This document shows, one piece after another, positions 22,062-24,443 of a DNA stretch of 24,443 bases (the stretch's first letter is position 1; each line of letters begins with the position of its first letter). Source of the DNA: an uncultured Bacteroidales bacterium (GTDB taxonomy: Bacteria; Bacteroidota; Bacteroidia; Bacteroidales; Paludibacteraceae). The position numbers were made by a program, and so were the translations under genes. The notes under the pieces are model-generated. The model was given only the letters and a program-made list of their open reading frames with translations. It did no database searches and was not told the origin of the DNA. The stretch covers positions 1-24,443 of the forward strand of contig CALAUY010000008.1 of NCBI GenBank assembly GCA_937892015.1, given 5' to 3'.

Positions 22062-22228
22062 TTACAAATTATTCATTTATTGTTCCTATTCGTTCGATTC
22101 GTGTAATTCGTGTTCGAAAAAACTCGCATTCCCCCTCCTTTTTCCCCTTTTCGTTCCCGAAAAATTGCAGTTTCGGCCTTTTTTGTACCTTTTTCTCAAA
22201 AAAAAGTGCACTTTTATGCCAAAAATAC

Positions 22229-22259
22229 TTGCATATCTCCCAAAAAAGTTGTACCTTTG
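22229..22259 (+). promoter_or_regulatory. Promoter of the DUF3575-DUF5119 unit
   Basis: TTG (22229-22231) in CTTGCATATC, 20 nt, TACCTTTG (22252-22259). The predicted start near 22264 rules out the upstream ATGs of the open frame that begins at 22165. Confidence 0.82.
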
Positions 22260-22335
22260 CATGCTTTTTGTACGCAATAACGAATCAACACAACGCACAA
22301 TGAGCCCCGTTATGATAAGTATCATAAGGCACACG

Positions 22336-23325
22336 ATGAAAAACACCATGACCGAACTTCTCACAATGTCGGTCACGTTGGTGTGTCTATTGCTTACCCT
22401 AACGGCCTGTACCCATACCGATGAGTCCTCTTCGGATACCGACTCGGATGATTCCATTACGGTCATCGTACCGACCCCGCAGCCCCTGCCCGCTGAGACG
22501 ACCTTGCCGACTGTTCTCGACACCGCACCACAAGAGCCCTCCCTATCCGTTCCACCCGTGCGTGTTGTCAAAATTGCCACTACTGATTGTTTTGTTCAGG
22601 CACCTCTGCCCGAAGACACCCTCCCGCAACCCCTACCCGAAGACTCTCTCCCGCAACCCCTTCCCGAAGACACCCTCCAGCCTCTGTTACAAGCAGACAC
22701 CCTCCCGCCTCTGTTACAAGAAGACACCCTCCCGCAGCCCCAAGAGATGGTACCTTACATGGCACTGCGAACCAACCTCCTCTACGATGCAGTGCTCATC
22801 CCGAACATCGGTCTCGAAGTGGCACTGGGAGATCATTGGTCTCTCGCTGCCGACTGGTTCTACAACTGGATCCACTCCGACGAAAAGCACCTCTACTGGC
22901 AGGGCTACGGAGGTTATCTGTCGCTCCGTTACTATTTCCTGCTCCCCAACAGCCGCGACAATACCACGACCCTCTCCACCGCTGAGCAACGACTTACCGG
23001 ACATCATGTGGGTATTTACGGACTGGGCATGACGTACGATGTCGAGTTTGGCGGGCGAGGCTATCAAGCCGCACGTTTCGGTTTTGGTGGCGGCATCGAG
23101 TACGGCTACTCCCTACCCGTTGCACCCTCTCTCACGCTCGACTTCAACCTCGGCGTCGGATTCCAGGGCGGCGAGTATAAGGTCTATCAGCCTACCGACG
23201 ACGGCACCGGACACTACGTCTGGCTCGCGACTCGCAAACGTCGTTGGTGGGGACCAACCAAAGCCGAGATAAGTCTCAAGTGGCTCCTCTCCGCCCCACA
23301 AGAAAAGAAAGGAGGTGACAGATGA
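22336..23325 (+). CDS. DUF3575 lipoprotein with proline-rich repeat linker
   Basis: This 329-residue protein has a lipoprotein signal peptide starting at the ATG of 22336 and lipobox LTAC (Cys25). An ATG at 22300 in the same frame is the alternative start. A Ser/Asp-rich stretch and a Pro-rich linker follow. The linker carries five 8-9-residue repeats such as PLPEDTLPQ and PLLQEDTLP (about residues 89-137). The C-terminal half begins MALRTNLLYDAVLIPNIGLE and matches DUF3575, a beta-barrel-like domain common beside fimbrillin loci of Bacteroidales. A putative outer-membrane or periplasmic assembly role is inferred from that context. It overlaps the DUF5119 gene by 4 nt. Confidence 0.85.
   Translation: MKNTMTELLTMSVTLVCLLLTLTACTHTDESSSDTDSDDSITVIVPTPQPLPAETTLPTVLDTAPQEPSLSVPPVRVVKIATTDCFVQAPLPEDTLPQPLPEDSLPQPLPEDTLQPLLQADTLPPLLQEDTLPQPQEMVPYMALRTNLLYDAVLIPNIGLEVALGDHWSLAADWFYNWIHSDEKHLYWQGYGGYLSLRYYFLLPNSRDNTTTLSTAEQRLTGHHVGIYGLGMTYDVEFGGRGYQAARFGFGGGIEYGYSLPVAPSLTLDFNLGVGFQGGEYKVYQPTDDGTGHYVWLATRKRRWWGPTKAEISLKWLLSAPQEKKGGDR
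23308..23318 (+). promoter_or_regulatory. Strong Shine-Dalgarno site for the DUF5119 gene
   Basis: AAAGGAGGTGA ends 3 nt before the ATG at 23322. It is the only site of this strength noticed in the window, in a group that seldom uses Shine-Dalgarno pairing. It also encodes the Lys/Gly/Asp tail of the DUF3575 protein, so coding constraint may explain part of it. Confidence 0.6.
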
Positions 23326-24320
23326 AAGCACCCTTCTCTCCGATTACTCCGATTACTCGGATTATTCTGATTACTCTGATGGCCACCCTCGCCTCGTGCG
23401 AGTACAAAGATCTCTGCTACGACCATAACCACGGGTCGCAGTACAACCTCATGCTCGAACTGAACTTGGACCTCGACCTCGATGTCGACCTCGAGGTCAG
23501 CGAAGAGGCTCATACCAAGATAGAAATACCCACATACATGGTTGTCGCTTTCTATAACCCCGAGTCGGGTGCCCTCGTCAAAACAGAGTACGTCGGACCT
23601 TATGGCGGACAGTTGCATGTCGATCCCGGCACGTACGACATGGTGGTCTATTCGTTTGACACCGAATGGACGCAGATACGAGGCGAGAGCAACATCAACA
23701 CACTCGAGGCTTTCACCAGTGACATCTCCGCACTCAAACGACCACAACTGTCTTATTTCGACCGAGAAGGACTCGACGAAGCTCCCGGTCCCATCATCTA
23801 CACCCCCGACCACCTGCTTACCGCACACATGCAGGTCGAGATACCGCCTTACAGCACCGATGGACAAGTCATGACTATCTCCGCCACTGCCGCCACTGCC
23901 GTCGAGACGTACGGTTTCGAGGTGAGAAACGTCACCGGCATACAGTACATCGCCAGCGTCGAGGCATTCGTCACCAACCAGGCACGTAGCTCCTTCTTCG
24001 GACTGGGGGAGGTGAGCCAAGAACCCGCAACAGTCTATTTCCCCCTCGATGTGAGCATCGACGAGGGCGTGCTCAAATCAACGTTCAACACGTTCGGCAA
24101 ACTGCCGGGCGAGAGCTTCAGTTACCTGCATATACTCTTGATGGACACCGAAGGCACTCCCTTCACCATCACCGAAGATATCACTGACCAGTTCGACGAC
24201 CCGGGACACTTGATTGTCGTCGAAGATACAGTCTTCATCCCACCACCACAAACAGGCGGTGGCATTGCCCCCACCGTTGACGAATGGGAGGAAGAGAACC
24301 ACGATGTCAACATCGGGTAA
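23322..24320 (+). CDS. DUF5119 surface/periplasmic lipoprotein (fimbria-locus type)
   Basis: This is a 332-residue lipoprotein. The signal peptide runs from MKAPFSPITPITRI to lipobox LASC (Cys26). EYKDLCYDHNHG directly after it is the typical DUF5119 start. A Leu/Asp-rich strand (LELNLDLDLDVDLEV, 45-59) and beta-sandwich-like domains with YMVVAFYNPESG and GTYDMVVYSFDTEW follow, and a Pro/Gly-rich tail ends the protein. Such proteins sit beside DUF3575 and Mfa2/FimB-like anchors in fimbria clusters and are thought to be accessory or tip components; the exact role is unknown. The signal-peptide core is encoded by 9-bp repeats. More fimbria genes may follow beyond the window. Confidence 0.85.
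   Translation: MKAPFSPITPITRIILITLMATLASCEYKDLCYDHNHGSQYNLMLELNLDLDLDVDLEVSEEAHTKIEIPTYMVVAFYNPESGALVKTEYVGPYGGQLHVDPGTYDMVVYSFDTEWTQIRGESNINTLEAFTSDISALKRPQLSYFDREGLDEAPGPIIYTPDHLLTAHMQVEIPPYSTDGQVMTISATAATAVETYGFEVRNVTGIQYIASVEAFVTNQARSSFFGLGEVSQEPATVYFPLDVSIDEGVLKSTFNTFGKLPGESFSYLHILLMDTEGTPFTITEDITDQFDDPGHLIVVEDTVFIPPPQTGGGIAPTVDEWEEENHDVNIG
23342..23377. repeat. Four 9-bp units GATTAYTCN inside the DUF5119 signal peptide
   Basis: GATTACTCC, GATTACTCG, GATTATTCT and GATTACTCT lie in exact register at 23342-23377, and GAT begins a fifth. They encode the ITPITRIILIT part of the signal peptide. Confidence 0.9.
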
Positions 24321-24333
24321 CCATCGAAATATC

Positions 24334-24443
24334 GCACGGCTCTGCCAATCGTCCGCAGCGCAGGAAAGAAATCTCGACACCACGCCCCCTCGAAATCTCG
24401 AAATCTCGCACGGCTCTGCCGATCGTCCGCAGCGCAGCGCAGG
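24334..24443. repeat. Two further GATCGTCC...GCAGG elements at the right edge
   Basis: GCACGGCTCTGCCAATCGTC and the following CGCAGCGCAGGAAAGAAATC lie at 24334-24374. A second copy at 24408-24443 is cut by the window end. CGAAATCT(CG) words are repeated between them. No gene follows the DUF5119 stop within the window. Confidence 0.85.

Noticed and set aside
23214..24020. 268-residue minus-strand open frame opposite DUF5119
   Set aside because: The plus strand encodes a lipoprotein signal and DUF5119 start. The antisense product has no recognisable domain.

Overview
The window looks like a chromosomal segment of a member of the order Bacteroidales (genus not resolvable by eye). Evidence: six promoters have the Bacteroidetes form (TTG, 20 nt, TAnnTTTG). 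Shine-Dalgarno sites are almost absent. The gene content is typical of the group: DUF3575/DUF5119 fimbria-type lipoproteins, an S41 peptidase next to coaD, and a eukaryote/archaeal-type ProRS. Coding DNA is moderately GC-rich. The gene-free gaps are AT-rich and packed with short repeats.

Region 1 (172-9586, minus strand) is one very compact nine-gene transcription unit. In transcription order it runs: YigZ/IMPACT protein, PlsB/PlsC-like acyltransferase, coaD, S41 C-terminal processing peptidase, short-chain dehydrogenase, LolA-like secreted protein, family 2 glycosyltransferase, PaaK-like acyl/aryl-CoA ligase, MMPL/RND exporter. Junctions are overlaps of 4-10 nt or gaps of at most 9 nt. The last five genes resemble the tailoring and export half of aryl-polyene/flexirubin-type loci, but no ketosynthase, dehydratase or carrier protein lies in the window. 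The substrate is therefore unknown.

Region 2 (10215-13366, minus) is a redox-stress neighbourhood. A secreted thioredoxin-type glutathione peroxidase, a ferritin-like protein and a DUF308/HdeD membrane protein form one unit. After a strong hairpin comes an SGNH-hydrolase lipoprotein followed directly by an OhrR-type peroxide-sensing repressor. Region 3 (13502-16170, minus) is an EmrA/EmrB-like efflux pair. It is divergent from region 4 (16418-19841, plus), a secreted alkaline phosphatase and an M13 zinc metallopeptidase lipoprotein. Region 5 (19903-21378, minus) is proS, convergent with region 4 across two hairpins. Region 6 (22336-24320, plus) is a DUF3575 lipoprotein followed by a DUF5119 lipoprotein, the usual head of a fimbria-type surface locus that may continue past the right edge.

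The gaps at 1-171, 9587-10214, 21379-22335 and after 24320 are repeat islands. They share a GC-rich double-hairpin element, a GATCGTCC...AGGAAAGAAAT element, ACACGAAT repeats, and 7-, 8- and 9-bp tandem arrays. Similar short-unit repeats have entered coding sequence: the YigZ N-terminus, the ohrR 3' end, the DUF3575 linker and the DUF5119 signal peptide. No tRNA, rRNA, CRISPR array, transposase or phage gene was found.
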